From the NCBI GenBank assembly GCA_036271855.1, contig DATAZV010000528.1, positions 1-18,251 of the forward strand: DNA of 18,251 nucleotides, read 5' to 3'. This document shows, piece by piece, positions 7,479 through 15,354 of the stretch. Below the pieces are notes generated by a model that saw nothing but the letters and a program-made list of their open reading frames with translations, searched no databases and was not told the origin of the DNA. The translations under genes were made by a program, and so were the position numbers. How positions within the stretch are numbered: the first letter of the stretch is position 1; the number at the start of each line of letters is the position of its first letter. The DNA comes from JAQGMJ01 sp036271855 (lineage in GTDB: Bacteria; Pseudomonadota; Gammaproteobacteria; Burkholderiales; JAEUOS01).

Positions 7479-7541
7479 AAAAAACTCGGGGTCGGATCAC
7501 TTTTTCGCTTTTTGAAAAAGTGCTCTGACCGCCGATTTTTT
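7479..7541 (+). repeat. REP-like hairpin, copy A (single, forward)
   Basis: An imperfect palindrome with left arm GGGGTCGGATCACTTTTT and right arm AAAAAGTGCTCTGACC, flanked by A-run and T-run. Like the four other copies it has two fixed non-Watson-Crick positions in the stem (G opposite T, T opposite C). It lies between the chemoreceptor and phhA genes. Confidence 0.85.
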
Positions 7542-7621
7542 CTGCCCAGGCCCCACCCGATTTTCCTCTCGCTTCACCTCGAAGGCCAGATGCGCAAGCG
7601 CTGTCTGGCCTCGTCCAATTC

Positions 7622-7654
7622 AGCGTAAGATATTCCCACCCCCCCTCTTACGCT
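7622..7654 (+). promoter_or_regulatory. Inverted repeat just upstream of phhA
   Basis: Nine-base arms AGCGTAAGA and TCTTACGCT are perfectly complementary and separated by 15 bases. They end eight bases before the phhA start codon, in place of a recognisable ribosome-binding site. This could be an operator or an mRNA hairpin limiting translation; the sequence does not tell which. Confidence 0.5.
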
Positions 7655-7662
7655 CTTCTCCC

Positions 7663-8454
7663 ATGGACGCCCCCTCCGCCCTGCGCGGCGACTACCGCAA
7701 CATCGGCCCCGACTACGCCGTCGAACAGCACTGGGACGCCTACAGCGCGGATCAGCACGCCCTCTATCGCCGCTTGTTCGAGCGCCAGAGCGCACTGGTC
7801 CCGCACCTCGCCTGCGCCGAATACATCCAGGCATTGGGCAAGCTCGACACCGGCCCCGGCATCCCGCGCTTCGACCGCGTATCCAAACAGTTGAAGCGCG
7901 CCACCGGCTGGGAGATCGTCCCGGTGCCGGGTCTCGTGCCCGACGAAGTGTTCTTCCGCCATCTCGCGGGCAAGCGCTTCCCGGTGACGGTATGGCTGCG
8001 CAAGCCCGAAGAGTTCGACTACATCGTCGAGCCCGACGTGTTCCACGACTTCTTCGGCCACGTGCCCCTGCTGTTCGACCCGGTCTACGCCGACCACATG
8101 TGCGAATACGGCAAGGGCGGCCTCAAGGCCCTGGGCCTGGGCGGCCTCAAATACCTCGCGCGTTTATATTGGTACACGATCGAATTCGGCCTGATGAAAT
8201 CGGAGGACGGCGTACGTGCCTACGGCGCCGGCCTGATCTCCTCCGGCGGCGAACTCGGCTACTCGGTGCAAAGCGACAAACCCGCGCGCCGCCCCTTCGA
8301 TCTCATGACCGTGATGGCCAGCGACTACCGCATCGACGCCTATCAAGACCAATACTTCGTCATCGAATCCTTCGGCCAGCTCCTGCAAGACACCGCGCCG
8401 GACTTCACGCCGCTGTATGCGAAGTTGCGGGAGCAGGAGAGGGCGGCGGCGTAA
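7663..8454 (+). CDS. phhA: Phenylalanine 4-monooxygenase (phenylalanine hydroxylase)
   Basis: This 263-residue cytosolic enzyme hydroxylates L-phenylalanine to L-tyrosine using O2 and a tetrahydropterin at a mononuclear iron site. It is the short bacterial catalytic-domain form without the regulatory domain of animal enzymes. The iron ligands are visible: His128 and His133 in PDVFHDFFGHVPLL and Glu174 in LYWYTIEFGL. Other family signatures are the pterin-binding segment near FPVTVWLRKPEEFDY and GAGLISSGGELGYS. The ATG at 7663 (MDAPSALRGDY) gives the expected length; no clear Shine-Dalgarno is present. The usual partner phhB (pterin-4a-carbinolamine dehydratase) and an hpd/hmg tyrosine pathway are not in this window. 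It stands alone between repeat-rich spacers. Confidence 0.97.
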   Translation: MDAPSALRGDYRNIGPDYAVEQHWDAYSADQHALYRRLFERQSALVPHLACAEYIQALGKLDTGPGIPRFDRVSKQLKRATGWEIVPVPGLVPDEVFFRHLAGKRFPVTVWLRKPEEFDYIVEPDVFHDFFGHVPLLFDPVYADHMCEYGKGGLKALGLGGLKYLARLYWYTIEFGLMKSEDGVRAYGAGLISSGGELGYSVQSDKPARRPFDLMTVMASDYRIDAYQDQYFVIESFGQLLQDTAPDFTPLYAKLREQERAAA

Positions 8455-8471
8455 AGGCAAGGCACGCGGCG

Positions 8472-8532
8472 AAAATTGGGGTCGGATCATGATTTCGCGT
8501 TGTTTGCGAAATTGTGCTCTGACCCCAATTTT
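8472..8532 (+). repeat. REP-like hairpin, copy B (forward, left member of pair)
   Basis: It begins AAAATTGGGGTCGGATCA and ends TGCTCTGACCCCAATTTT, with an inner stem GATTTCGC/GCGAAATT. It starts 18 bases after the phhA stop and may also act as its transcript end. Seven bases beyond its right edge is GGAGTGACG, matching the flank of copy D. Confidence 0.9.
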
Positions 8533-8611
8533 CGAGTACGGAGTGACGACTTTGCACCAGCCGGTTGTCCTTCTGTTTCGGTAGCGGTCTCGCATCTTTA
8601 CTCCGCAGCCC

Positions 8612-8674
8612 GGAAATCGGAGTCAGAGCACTTTTTCCGGTGAAGCTGAAAAAAGTGATCCGACCCCCATGTCC
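8612..8674 (-). repeat. REP-like hairpin, copy C (reverse, right member of pair)
   Basis: Its reverse complement nearly matches copy D, including the loop (AGCTTCACCG) and the outer GATTTCC end. Arms are GTCAGAGCACTTTTT and AAAAAGTGATCCGAC. It ends about 116 bases before the TTT binding-protein start. Confidence 0.9.
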
Positions 8675-8790
8675 TGCGTCGTCGCCGTGCGTGTCCATGC
8701 ATCGCGCACATTACAGCTTTATCCGCCGTATAGCTTTTACACGCCGCCCCGCCGCGTAAAATGCCCCCACAACAAATCCCCGAGACAAAT

Positions 8791-9771
8791 ATGTTTCCAC
8801 GCCTCGCACTGGCGGCCTCAGCCCTCCTCGGCCTCGCCTTCACCCAGCCCACCCTCGCCGCCGACCCCTTCCCGGTGCGCCCGGTGCGCATCGTCGTCGG
8901 CTTCGGCCCCGGGGGCCTGGGCGACACGGTGACGCGCGCCCTGGCGCAAAAAATGGCGGAGTCGATGGGCCAGAGCGTAGTGGTGGAAAACGCGCCCGGC
9001 GCCGGCGGCATCACCGCCGCGCAGGCGGTGGCGCGCGCCGCGCCGGACGGTTACACCCTGGGCCTGTCCAGCGGGCAAAATGCCTTTTCGCCCTTTCTCT
9101 TCAAGTCGCTGCCCTACGACCCGGTGGAGAGCTTCAGCATGATCTCCACCCTCGGCAGCTTCGCCTTCGTGCTGGTGGCCGACAAGGAAAGCCCGCTGAA
9201 GACGGTTGTCGACGTGCTCGCCGCCGGCCGCCGCGACCCGCAGCATTTCAACATCGGCACCATCAGCGCCGGCAGCGCGCAAAATCTCTCCGCGCAATTG
9301 TTCGTCTCGATGTCCAAACTCACGGTGCCGGTGGTGCCCTTCAAGACCACCGGCGACGTCATCGGTGCCCTGCGCGGCAAGCAGATCGAAGCCGCCTTCG
9401 AAACTTCCACCGGCGTGCTGGGCCAGATCAAGGGCGGCGGCCTGAAGGCCATCGCCGTCACCTCGCCCAAGCGCGTGTCTTATTTGCCCGAGGTGCCCAC
9501 CGTCGCCGAAAGCGGCGTCGCTGAACTCGCCACCTACGCCTCCGACTCATGGAACGGCATCGTCGCCCCCGCCGGCGTGCCGCGCGACATCGTGGTGAAA
9601 TTGAACCAGGAAATCGCCAAGGCCCTGAAGGAGCCGGCGATGCAGGCCAACCTGCGCAACCTGGGGATAGAGCCGAGGATCGGTTCGCCCGAAGACCTCA
9701 AGGCCCTGTACCGCGCCGACCAGGCCAAGTGGGGGCCGGTGATCGAGCGCGCCGGCATTCCCAAACAGTAG
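8791..9771 (+). CDS. Tripartite tricarboxylate transporter substrate-binding protein (Bug family)
   Basis: This 326-residue periplasmic protein captures a small, usually carboxylated, solute. Residues 1-24 (MFPRLALAASALLGLAFTQPTLAA) are a signal peptide, then the mature start DPFPVRPVRIVVGFGPGGLGD, the characteristic Bug N-terminus. Other family blocks are VVENAPGAGGITAAQAVARAAPDGYTLG and the C-terminal SWNGIVAPAGVPRDIVVKLNQEIAKAL. I place the start at the ATG at 8791; an in-frame ATG at 8761 would add ten polar residues ahead of the signal peptide. The TctA/TctB membrane subunits are not encoded here, which is common for the expanded Bug set of Burkholderiales. The class II aldolase gene follows 100 bases downstream on the same strand, so it probably acts on the imported compound or a derivative; this link is inferred. 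Confidence 0.95.
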   Translation: MFPRLALAASALLGLAFTQPTLAADPFPVRPVRIVVGFGPGGLGDTVTRALAQKMAESMGQSVVVENAPGAGGITAAQAVARAAPDGYTLGLSSGQNAFSPFLFKSLPYDPVESFSMISTLGSFAFVLVADKESPLKTVVDVLAAGRRDPQHFNIGTISAGSAQNLSAQLFVSMSKLTVPVVPFKTTGDVIGALRGKQIEAAFETSTGVLGQIKGGGLKAIAVTSPKRVSYLPEVPTVAESGVAELATYASDSWNGIVAPAGVPRDIVVKLNQEIAKALKEPAMQANLRNLGIEPRIGSPEDLKALYRADQAKWGPVIERAGIPKQ

Positions 9772-9871
9772 GCACCCGGCCGAAGCGCAATCCCGCGCAT
9801 CAGCCGGCCGGTCGCAAACCGGCGCCAAAACACGCGTAGCATTGCAGCAGATTCAGAAACAAGGACACTCC

Positions 9872-10678
9872 ATGAGCGCCAGCCCCAAACTCAAAGACGT
9901 CAGCCAGATCGCCGCGCAGTTCTCCGATGCCGAGTGGCAAACCCGCGTCGACCTCGCCGCCTGCTATCGCCTGGTCGACCTGTTCAACATGGGCGACGGC
10001 ATCCTCAACCACATTTCCGCGCGGGTGCCCGGCACGGAAAACGAATTCCTGATCAACCCCTTCGGCATGATGTACGAGGAAATCACCGCCAGCAGCCTGC
10101 TCAAGGTCACGCTCGACGGCACCGTGCTCTACAACCCGCACAGCGAGTACAACCTCAACCTGCCGGGCTATGTCATCCACTCCGCCATCCACGGCGCGCG
10201 GCACGATGTGGCTTGCGTGCTGCACACCCACACCCCCGCCGGCATGGCGGTGGCCGCGCTCGACTGCGGCCTGCTGCCGCTGAACCAGACCGCGATGCGC
10301 TTCGCCGGCAGCGTGGCCTACCACGACTTCGAAGGCGTGGCGGTGGACATCGACGAGCGCGCGCGTTTGGTCAGCGACCTGGGCGACAAGGACGTGATGA
10401 TCCTGCGCAACCACGGACTGCTCTCGGTCGGCAGCACCATCGGCGAAGCCTTTGTGAATATTGCAAGGCTGGAGAAGGCCTGCGTCACGCAGTTGCTCAC
10501 CATGTCCGCCAACGCCAAGATGCGCTACCCGGCGCAATCCATCATCGACCATACCTTCGCGCAATTGCGCCGCGCGCCATCGCCCGACAAGGACGGCAAA
10601 TTCCCGCCCCACGGCACCCGCGAATGGCCGGCGTATTTGCGCATGCTGGACAGGCGCGATCCCTCCTACAAGGAATAG
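9872..10678 (+). CDS. Class II aldolase/adducin-type protein 1
   Basis: A 268-residue cytosolic protein with the class II aldolase/adducin fold. The zinc-binding histidines are visible as H118 and H120 in HTHT and H181 in RNHGLL. The block HTPAGMAVAALDCGLLPLNQTAMRF strongly recalls the adducin head domain. The glutamate that acts as general base in fuculose-phosphate aldolase (E73) appears to be Gly99 here (PGYVIHSAIH), so aldolase activity of the usual kind is doubtful. The start at 9872 is supported by AAGGACA just upstream; the frame is open back to 9842 without one. It follows the TTT binding-protein gene, probably as an operon, and ends before a strong terminator. It is a paralogue of the protein at 15460-16239. 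The substrate is unknown. Confidence 0.92.
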   Translation: MSASPKLKDVSQIAAQFSDAEWQTRVDLAACYRLVDLFNMGDGILNHISARVPGTENEFLINPFGMMYEEITASSLLKVTLDGTVLYNPHSEYNLNLPGYVIHSAIHGARHDVACVLHTHTPAGMAVAALDCGLLPLNQTAMRFAGSVAYHDFEGVAVDIDERARLVSDLGDKDVMILRNHGLLSVGSTIGEAFVNIARLEKACVTQLLTMSANAKMRYPAQSIIDHTFAQLRRAPSPDKDGKFPPHGTREWPAYLRMLDRRDPSYKE

Positions 10679-10738
10679 GCACAAACAAGCGCGGGGTCAG
10701 GGTCATTTTCGCGGCGGCAGAAAACGGTACGCAAATAA

Positions 10739-10780
10739 CAAAGCGCCGGAGCGGCAAGCCGCCCGGCGCTTTGTTTTTTT
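10739..10780 (+). terminator. Intrinsic terminator after the aldolase gene
   Basis: CAAAGCGCCGG and CCGGCGCTTTG form an 11-bp stem enclosing a second perfect stem GCGGC-AA-GCCGC, followed by seven T. It ends the binding-protein/aldolase transcript. The minus-strand gene ends 12 bases away at 10792, so the hairpin may serve both directions, although its minus-side U-tract is poorer. Confidence 0.92.
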
Positions 10781-10791
10781 GAAGCTGAAGC

Positions 10792-11016
10792 TTAGTTGCC
10801 GCTGACCGCGCGCTGCTGGCGCAGGAAATCGGTGTCGGCCATTTTCGCGCTGGCAGCGGTGCCGGTGTCCTGGGTGGTGGTGGCGACAGGCGCGCTCACC
10901 TGGCGCGGGGTCTGCAGGACGTAGGCGCCGGGAACGTTGCCGTCGTCGGTGCCGGCAAAGGCGGACGAAGCAGCGGCGAGGATCAGGGAAGCGGAGAGGA
11001 TGTGCAGGGTTTTCAT
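10792..11016 (-). CDS. Small exported protein of unknown function
   Basis: This 74-residue protein is not one I recognise. It has a clear signal peptide (MKTLHILSASLILAAASSAFA, then GTDDG), leaving a mature chain of about 53 residues rich in Thr, Ala, Val and Gln with no cysteine and no membrane segment. The tail KMADTDFLRQQRAVSGN is the most structured-looking part. The start at 11016 is supported by an AAGGAAA ribosome-binding site about six bases upstream on the minus strand. It is convergent with the aldolase gene, sharing the terminator region, and divergent from the hydroxypyruvate isomerase-like gene. The signal peptide and ribosome-binding site argue that it is a real gene; the function cannot be stated. 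Confidence 0.75.
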   Translation of the reverse strand: MKTLHILSASLILAAASSAFAGTDDGNVPGAYVLQTPRQVSAPVATTTQDTGTAASAKMADTDFLRQQRAVSGN

Positions 11017-11282
11017 GGTATTTCCTTTCGATTGAGTGATGCGTGCAGGAGTGGCTAGGGGTTGATTTTCCGTTCGGCAGAGCGTTTGCGGTTTGTTTCG
11101 GTTTCGTCCGGGTGTGCTCTGTCGATGAAATGAAGTTTACGCAGAGGCACTCCCCCTGCATGTGCATTTACGCACCGGTTTTCGCAAAACCCGCAAGGGG
11201 CGCAAAACCCCAAAACCCTTCCGTGAGCCGTAAAATGGCTCCCCGCTCCCTCTGATGCGAACCCCCCTGCCCCGCTTTTGTG

Positions 11283-12086
11283 ATGCTTTTTCGTGACGCT
11301 TTTGCCGTGAACCTTTCCGCCCATTTAAGCTTTCTCTACCCCGAAGCCGATTTCCTCAACCGCTTCGCCCTGGCCGCGCGCGACGGCTTCAAATGCGTGG
11401 AATTCTTTTTCCCGTTTCCCTACGCGGCGCGCGAGCTGGCAAATCGCCTCGTCGACCATAACCTGAAGCTCGCCGTATTCAACGCCACCCCGCGCTCGAA
11501 TCCGGAAGACCGCGGCGTCGCCTGCCTGCCCGGCCGCCAGGCCGAATTCCGCGGCGGCTTCCTGCGCGCCCTGGACTACGCCGAGGCGCTCGACTGCCCG
11601 CTGCTGCACACCATGGCCGGCCGCGCCCCGCCGGACATCGAGCGTGAAAAACTGTTTGGCATCTACGCCGAAAACCTCGCCTGGGCCGCCGCGCAGGCCG
11701 CCCCGCGCGGCCGCAAGATCGTCATCGAGCCGATCAACCCCCGCGACATGCCCGGCTACCTGCTGAATCGCCAGGACCAAGCGCAAGCGCTGATCGCGCA
11801 AATCGGCTCGCCCCACGTGCAGGTGATGATGGACCTCTACCATTGCCAGATCGTCGAAGGCGATGTGGAAACGAAGCTGCGCCAGTACATTCCCAGCGGC
11901 CGCGTCGGCCATGTGCAAATCGCCGGCGTGCCGGAGCGCCACGAGCCCGACACGGGTGAACTCAACTTCGCCCACCTGTTGCGGGTGCTGGACCAGCTCG
12001 GCTACAGCGGCTGGGTCGGCTGCGAATACCGCCCGCGCGGCGACACCACGGCGGGCCTGGCCTGGCGCGAGAAATTCGGCGCGTGA
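11283..12086 (+). CDS. hyi: Hydroxypyruvate isomerase family protein
   Basis: A 267-residue TIM-barrel isomerase of the Hyi family, which interconverts hydroxypyruvate and tartronate semialdehyde; close relatives (OtnI) isomerise 2-oxo-tetronates. Expected metal and catalytic residues are present: Glu149 (VIEPIN), Asp184 (VMMDLYHCQ), His210 (GHVQIA) and Glu248 (GCEYRP). The N-terminus AVNLSAHLSFLYPEADFLNRFALAARDGFKCVEFFFPF matches the family. I chose ATG 11283; a GTG lies one codon upstream, and GTG 11307 is a shorter option. No strong ribosome-binding site is visible. It converges on the CoA ligase gene with a 13-base gap and no terminator between. Family is firm; whether it is Hyi or OtnI cannot be decided here. 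Confidence 0.9.
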   Translation: MLFRDAFAVNLSAHLSFLYPEADFLNRFALAARDGFKCVEFFFPFPYAARELANRLVDHNLKLAVFNATPRSNPEDRGVACLPGRQAEFRGGFLRALDYAEALDCPLLHTMAGRAPPDIEREKLFGIYAENLAWAAAQAAPRGRKIVIEPINPRDMPGYLLNRQDQAQALIAQIGSPHVQVMMDLYHCQIVEGDVETKLRQYIPSGRVGHVQIAGVPERHEPDTGELNFAHLLRVLDQLGYSGWVGCEYRPRGDTTAGLAWREKFGA

Positions 12087-12099
12087 TAATCGCGCATAG

Positions 12100-13614
12100 C
12101 TAAAGCTGTTCGCGCAGCGCTCTCTTCAACACCTTCCCCGCCTCGTTCTTCGGCCGGGCGTCGAGCAGGCGATATTCTTTCGGCCGCTTGAAGCGCGCGA
12201 TGTGCTCCAGGCAATGCGCGTCCAGCACCGCAGCGGAAGCGTCGGCCCCCGCGCGCGCGACGACGAAAGCCACCACCTCCTCGCCCCATTCCGGGTGCGG
12301 CCGGCCCACCACCGAAACTTCGGAAACGGCCGGGTGCAGCAGCAACGCCTCCTCCACCTCGCGCGGATAAATATTGCTGCCGCCGGAAATGATCAAGTCC
12401 TTCGAGCGGTCCTTCAGCGTCAAAAAGCCTTCGTCATCGAGCACGCCGATGTCGCCGGTATGCAGCCAGCCGTTGCGCAAGGTCCTGCTGCTGGCCTCCG
12501 GGTTGCGCCAGTAGCCGCGCATCACCACCGCGCCGCGCACGCAGATTTCGCCGGAAGTGCCGGCCGGCAGCGGCTGGTCGCGCTCGTCGGCGATCATCAC
12601 CTCCAGCCCGGCGAACGCCCGGCCCACCGAGCGCATGCGTTCGAAATAGCGTGGATGGTCGGCTTCGGCATGCTGCGCCTTCGCCTTGGCGGTAATCGTC
12701 ATCGGCGACTCGCCCTGGCCGTAGATTTCGGCGAAGCGCGGGCCGAAACGTTCCAGCGCCCGCGCCAGGTCCGAGGGGTACATCGGCCCGCCGCCGTAGA
12801 CGATGGTCTTCAGGTTTGCCGGGTCGCCTTGCAGCGGCGAATCGACCAGGCGCTTGACCATGGTCGGCGCGGCGAACATCGTTACTCCGGAGTACGCGCG
12901 CCACAGCGAAAATATTTCGCCGGGCTCGAAGCCGCCGGATTCAGTCACCACATTGCACGCCCCCTGCGCCACATGCGGCAGCACGTAAAGGCCGGAGCCG
13001 TGCGACAGCGGCGCCGCGTGGATGATGCAGTCGCCCGGCGCGATGGCGTCCACATCCGCCGTGTAATGCAGCACCATCTGCACCAGGTTCGCATGCGACA
13101 GCATCACCCCCTTGGGGCGGCCGGTGGTGCCGCTGGTGTAAAACAGCCAGGCCAGATCATCGCCGCCGCGCGCGCTGATAGCGGCGGGTGGCGCGGTGTA
13201 AAGCGCCTCGAAGGCCGGCGTGCCGATCTCGAACACATGCGCGATGCCCACCATGCGCGCTGCCTCGTCCACCCGCGCCATCGTGCCGGCATTGCCGAAC
13301 ACCGCGCCCGCGCCGCTGTTCTCGAATATGTAGGCCAGCTCCTTCGGGTGCAGCTTGGAATGCACCGGCACAATCGCCAGTCCGGCGTGCCAGGCGGCGA
13401 ACATCAGCTCGATGTAGGCGGTGCAATTGCCCGCCACCACTGCCACTCGCGCGCCGGGTTCCAGGCCGAGGCGGGCCAGCGCGCCGCTCAAGCGCTGCAC
13501 CCGGTCGGCGAAGGCCGCGTAATCCGCCACCACGCGCGCGCCCACGGCCAGCGCCGGGCGCGCGGGGTAAAGGCGCGCATTGCGCAGCAGCAGTTCGGCG
13601 AGGTTATAAGCCAT
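12100..13614 (-). CDS. AMP-forming acyl-CoA synthetase/ligase
   Basis: This complete ANL-family ligase of 504 residues activates a carboxylic acid to its CoA thioester through an acyl-adenylate. Motifs in order: the P-loop YTSGTTGRPKG at 159-169, the aromatic/A5 motif IYGQGESP near 297-304, TGD at 387-389, the hinge DRSKDLIISGGSNIYP at 402-417, and the catalytic lysine K494 in EAGKVLKR. No membrane segment is seen. The start at 13614 (MAYNLAELLLRNARLYPARPAL) is the family-typical N-terminus; the frame is open to 13746 but that part is unrelated in character. Only a weak ribosome-binding site is present. The length and sequence recall medium-chain or aromatic/malonate-type ligases, but the substrate is not identifiable. 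It is a distant relative of the fragment at 1-435. Confidence 0.95.
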   Translation of the reverse strand: MAYNLAELLLRNARLYPARPALAVGARVVADYAAFADRVQRLSGALARLGLEPGARVAVVAGNCTAYIELMFAAWHAGLAIVPVHSKLHPKELAYIFENSGAGAVFGNAGTMARVDEAARMVGIAHVFEIGTPAFEALYTAPPAAISARGGDDLAWLFYTSGTTGRPKGVMLSHANLVQMVLHYTADVDAIAPGDCIIHAAPLSHGSGLYVLPHVAQGACNVVTESGGFEPGEIFSLWRAYSGVTMFAAPTMVKRLVDSPLQGDPANLKTIVYGGGPMYPSDLARALERFGPRFAEIYGQGESPMTITAKAKAQHAEADHPRYFERMRSVGRAFAGLEVMIADERDQPLPAGTSGEICVRGAVVMRGYWRNPEASSRTLRNGWLHTGDIGVLDDEGFLTLKDRSKDLIISGGSNIYPREVEEALLLHPAVSEVSVVGRPHPEWGEEVVAFVVARAGADASAAVLDAHCLEHIARFKRPKEYRLLDARPKNEAGKVLKRALREQL

Positions 13615-13795
13615 CGGGTTTGGGTCTCGCGGCGGGAGCGCGTGGCCGCCCGCCTGATGTGCACGTGAGCCGATTGTCGCCGCCACCCGTGCCCGGCCGC
13701 AAGCTGCATCGCAGCGAAGTGCCGCGCTGGCCTGTGGCCAAAGCACAAGGAGCCGGCGTGTCCGAATCGACCGAGACTTGACGTTTTCCTCTTCG

Positions 13796-13817
13796 GCGGC
13801 CCATGTGCGCGGGCCGC
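13796..13817 (-). terminator. Possible hairpin after topoisomerase IB
   Basis: Arms GCGGCCC and GGGCCGC pair perfectly around an eight-base loop, about 30 bases downstream of the topoisomerase stop on the minus strand. A second GC-rich dyad (GGCCGG/CCGGCC) lies beside it. No U-tract follows, so this is weak evidence for a terminator. Confidence 0.3.
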
Positions 13818-13848
13818 TAAGGCCGGTCCCGGCCCCCGCCCGCGTAAC

Positions 13849-15024
13849 TCAGTGCGCGCGGCGCCGTGCCCCGCGCGCGCCGGCCTTCGCCGGCGCCGCT
13901 GTGCTGGCCGGACCCGCCGTTTTCGCCTTTTTTCGTGCTTGCAGCGACTCCGCCAGTTGCTGCGCCAGCGGCCGGGTTTTTCTGGTTTGCGCCTCATGCA
14001 GGAAGGCCAGCAGGCGCGCTTCCTCGCGGCGCAAGCGGCGATTGAGCTTGGTGGCGCCGGCCGGCTCATCAGCCAGGCGCCCGTTGCTGAAATTCTGCAG
14101 CACCGCCGGGTGCACGTAGGCCTTGCGGCACACCGCCGGGGTGTTGCCCAGGCGCTGCGCCACTTCGCGCAGGGTCGCCACCACCAGGCTTTTGGCCTGG
14201 CGCTGGCTGTCGAAAGCGACCCCTGACAAGTGCGCCAGGGCCAGCGCGCTGCCGGCCCAGGTGCGGTAGTCCTTGGCGCTGAATTCGGCGCCGGAAATCT
14301 CGCGCAGGTAATCGTTCACGTCGGCCGAGTCGATGCCGTGGCGCACGCCGTTCTCATCCAGATATTGAAACAGCTCCTGCCCCGGAATCTCCAGGCACTG
14401 GCGGATGATCGCCGCGATGCGCGCATTGCGCAGCTTGACGTGATGCTCCACCCCGCTCTTGCCGCGAAAGCGGAAGCTCACCTGCGTCGCCTTCACCTCG
14501 ACGTGGCGATTGCGCAAGGTGGTCAGGCCGAAGCTGCGGTTTTCGCGCGCGTATTCCTCGTTGCCGACGCGGATCAGCGTCACGTCCAGCAGGTGCACGA
14601 TGGTCGCCAGCAGCTTGTCGCGCGGCATGCCCTCCAGGCCTAAGTCGCGCTTCACCCGCGCACGAATGCGCGGCAGCACCTGGCCGAACTCCAGCAGGCG
14701 CCCGTACTTGTCGGCGTCGCGCAACTCGCGCCAGCGCGCGTGGTAACGGTATTGCTTGCGCCCGCGCGCGTCGCGCCCGGTCGCCTGCAGGTGGCCGCGC
14801 GGGTCGGGGCAGATCCACACATCGGTATAGGCCGGCGGCACTGCCAGCTTGTTGATGCGGATGATTTCCTGCTCGTCCTTGATCCGCGCGCCCTTGGTGT
14901 CGAAAAAAGCAAAGTGGCCCCCCATCCGCTTGCGGCGGATGCCGGGGCGGCTGTCGTCGACATAACGCAGGTCGGCGCTGAGGGCAGGGCCGTTACCGGC
15001 CACGGTGTGGTTCATGGGCAACAT
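13849..15024 (-). CDS. DNA topoisomerase IB
   Basis: A 391-residue bacterial/poxvirus-type topoisomerase IB, which relaxes supercoiled DNA by a transient 3'-phosphotyrosyl link. Catalytic elements are visible: Arg152 (LIRVGNEEY), Lys189 in the beta-hairpin (FRGKSG), Arg254 (KDYRTWAGSALA) and the nucleophile Tyr303 (CRKAYVHP). Asn294 (LGNTPAV) stands where vaccinia enzyme has His265, which I believe is usual for bacterial members. The tail from about residue 360 is Lys/Arg/Ala-rich (RKKAKTAG...ARGARRRAH), a likely nonspecific DNA-binding extension. I prefer ATG 15024 (MLPMNHTV) because ACGGAA precedes it; ATG 15015 is an alternative. The frame runs further to 15216, but that stretch is repeat DNA. 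It appears to be a single-gene unit. Confidence 0.95.
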   Translation of the reverse strand: MLPMNHTVAGNGPALSADLRYVDDSRPGIRRKRMGGHFAFFDTKGARIKDEQEIIRINKLAVPPAYTDVWICPDPRGHLQATGRDARGRKQYRYHARWRELRDADKYGRLLEFGQVLPRIRARVKRDLGLEGMPRDKLLATIVHLLDVTLIRVGNEEYARENRSFGLTTLRNRHVEVKATQVSFRFRGKSGVEHHVKLRNARIAAIIRQCLEIPGQELFQYLDENGVRHGIDSADVNDYLREISGAEFSAKDYRTWAGSALALAHLSGVAFDSQRQAKSLVVATLREVAQRLGNTPAVCRKAYVHPAVLQNFSNGRLADEPAGATKLNRRLRREEARLLAFLHEAQTRKTRPLAQQLAESLQARKKAKTAGPASTAAPAKAGARGARRRAH

Positions 15025-15150
15025 AATTCCGTCGGGTGCCCGGTTTTTCAAGGGCGGACGGGGAGAAGTGTAGGAATGCCGGCGCCGCCGGGCCTGTCGC
15101 CCCGGGGCGGATACGGGTGTCGGCGGGGGACTACAGGGGCAAAGCAGCGG

Positions 15151-15204
15151 CCGGGGCGGCGCAGGAAGTCGCGCGGCAGCAAACCGGGGCGACGCAGGAA
15201 ATCG
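15151..15204. repeat. 33-bp-period duplicated segment beside copy D
   Basis: The 21-base segment at 15151-15171 (CCGGGGCGGCGCAGGAAGTC...) recurs at 15184-15204 with two changes. The second copy runs directly into the left arm of REP-like copy D. The arrangement parallels the tandem array next to copy A. Confidence 0.7.
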
Positions 15205-15258
15205 GGGTCGGATCACTTTTTTAGCTTCACCGAAAAAGTGCTCTGACCGCCGATTTCC
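15197..15258 (+). repeat. REP-like hairpin, copy D (forward, left member of pair)
   Basis: It starts GGAAATCGGGGTCGGATCAC and ends GTGCTCTGACCGCCGATTTC plus C. It is almost the reverse complement of copy C. Seven bases past its right edge is GGAGTGATG. It lies upstream of the topoisomerase gene start. Confidence 0.9.
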
Positions 15259-15354
15259 GGTTTGTGGAGTGATGCGGTCAGCGCGCTGCCAGGAAAGCCA
15301 CGCACCGGGAAACAGAATGACGAAGGGAAGTGCGCGCCACCCGTCACTCCGAAT

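Larger units (their letters stand above)
8472..8674. repeat. BIME-like composite of copies B and C
   Basis: Two REP-like hairpins in opposite orientation flank a 79-base spacer. In both, the GGATCA arm faces outward and the GCTCTGA arm inward. The inner flanks are GGAGTGA (8540-8546) and its partial complement ACTCC (8600-8604). This fills most of the 336-base gap between phhA and the next gene; no protein is evident in it. Confidence 0.75.

Noticed and set aside
10690..10725. A possible sixth REP-like copy (GGGGTCAGGGTCATTTTCGC)
   Set aside because: Only one arm resembles the family and no matching right arm follows, so it is at most a decayed half.
9872..12086. A tetronate catabolic cluster (OtnC/OtnI) made of aldolase 1 and the isomerase
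   Set aside because: The aldolase is of the longer adducin type lacking the catalytic Glu, the kinase and dehydrogenase are missing, and a terminator plus an opposing gene separate the two.
12202..13668. A 488-codon plus-strand ORF
   Set aside because: It is the antisense shadow of the CoA ligase, whose motifs are all intact. The plus-strand translation is His/Arg/Gln/Ala-rich without domains, as expected of GC-rich shadows.
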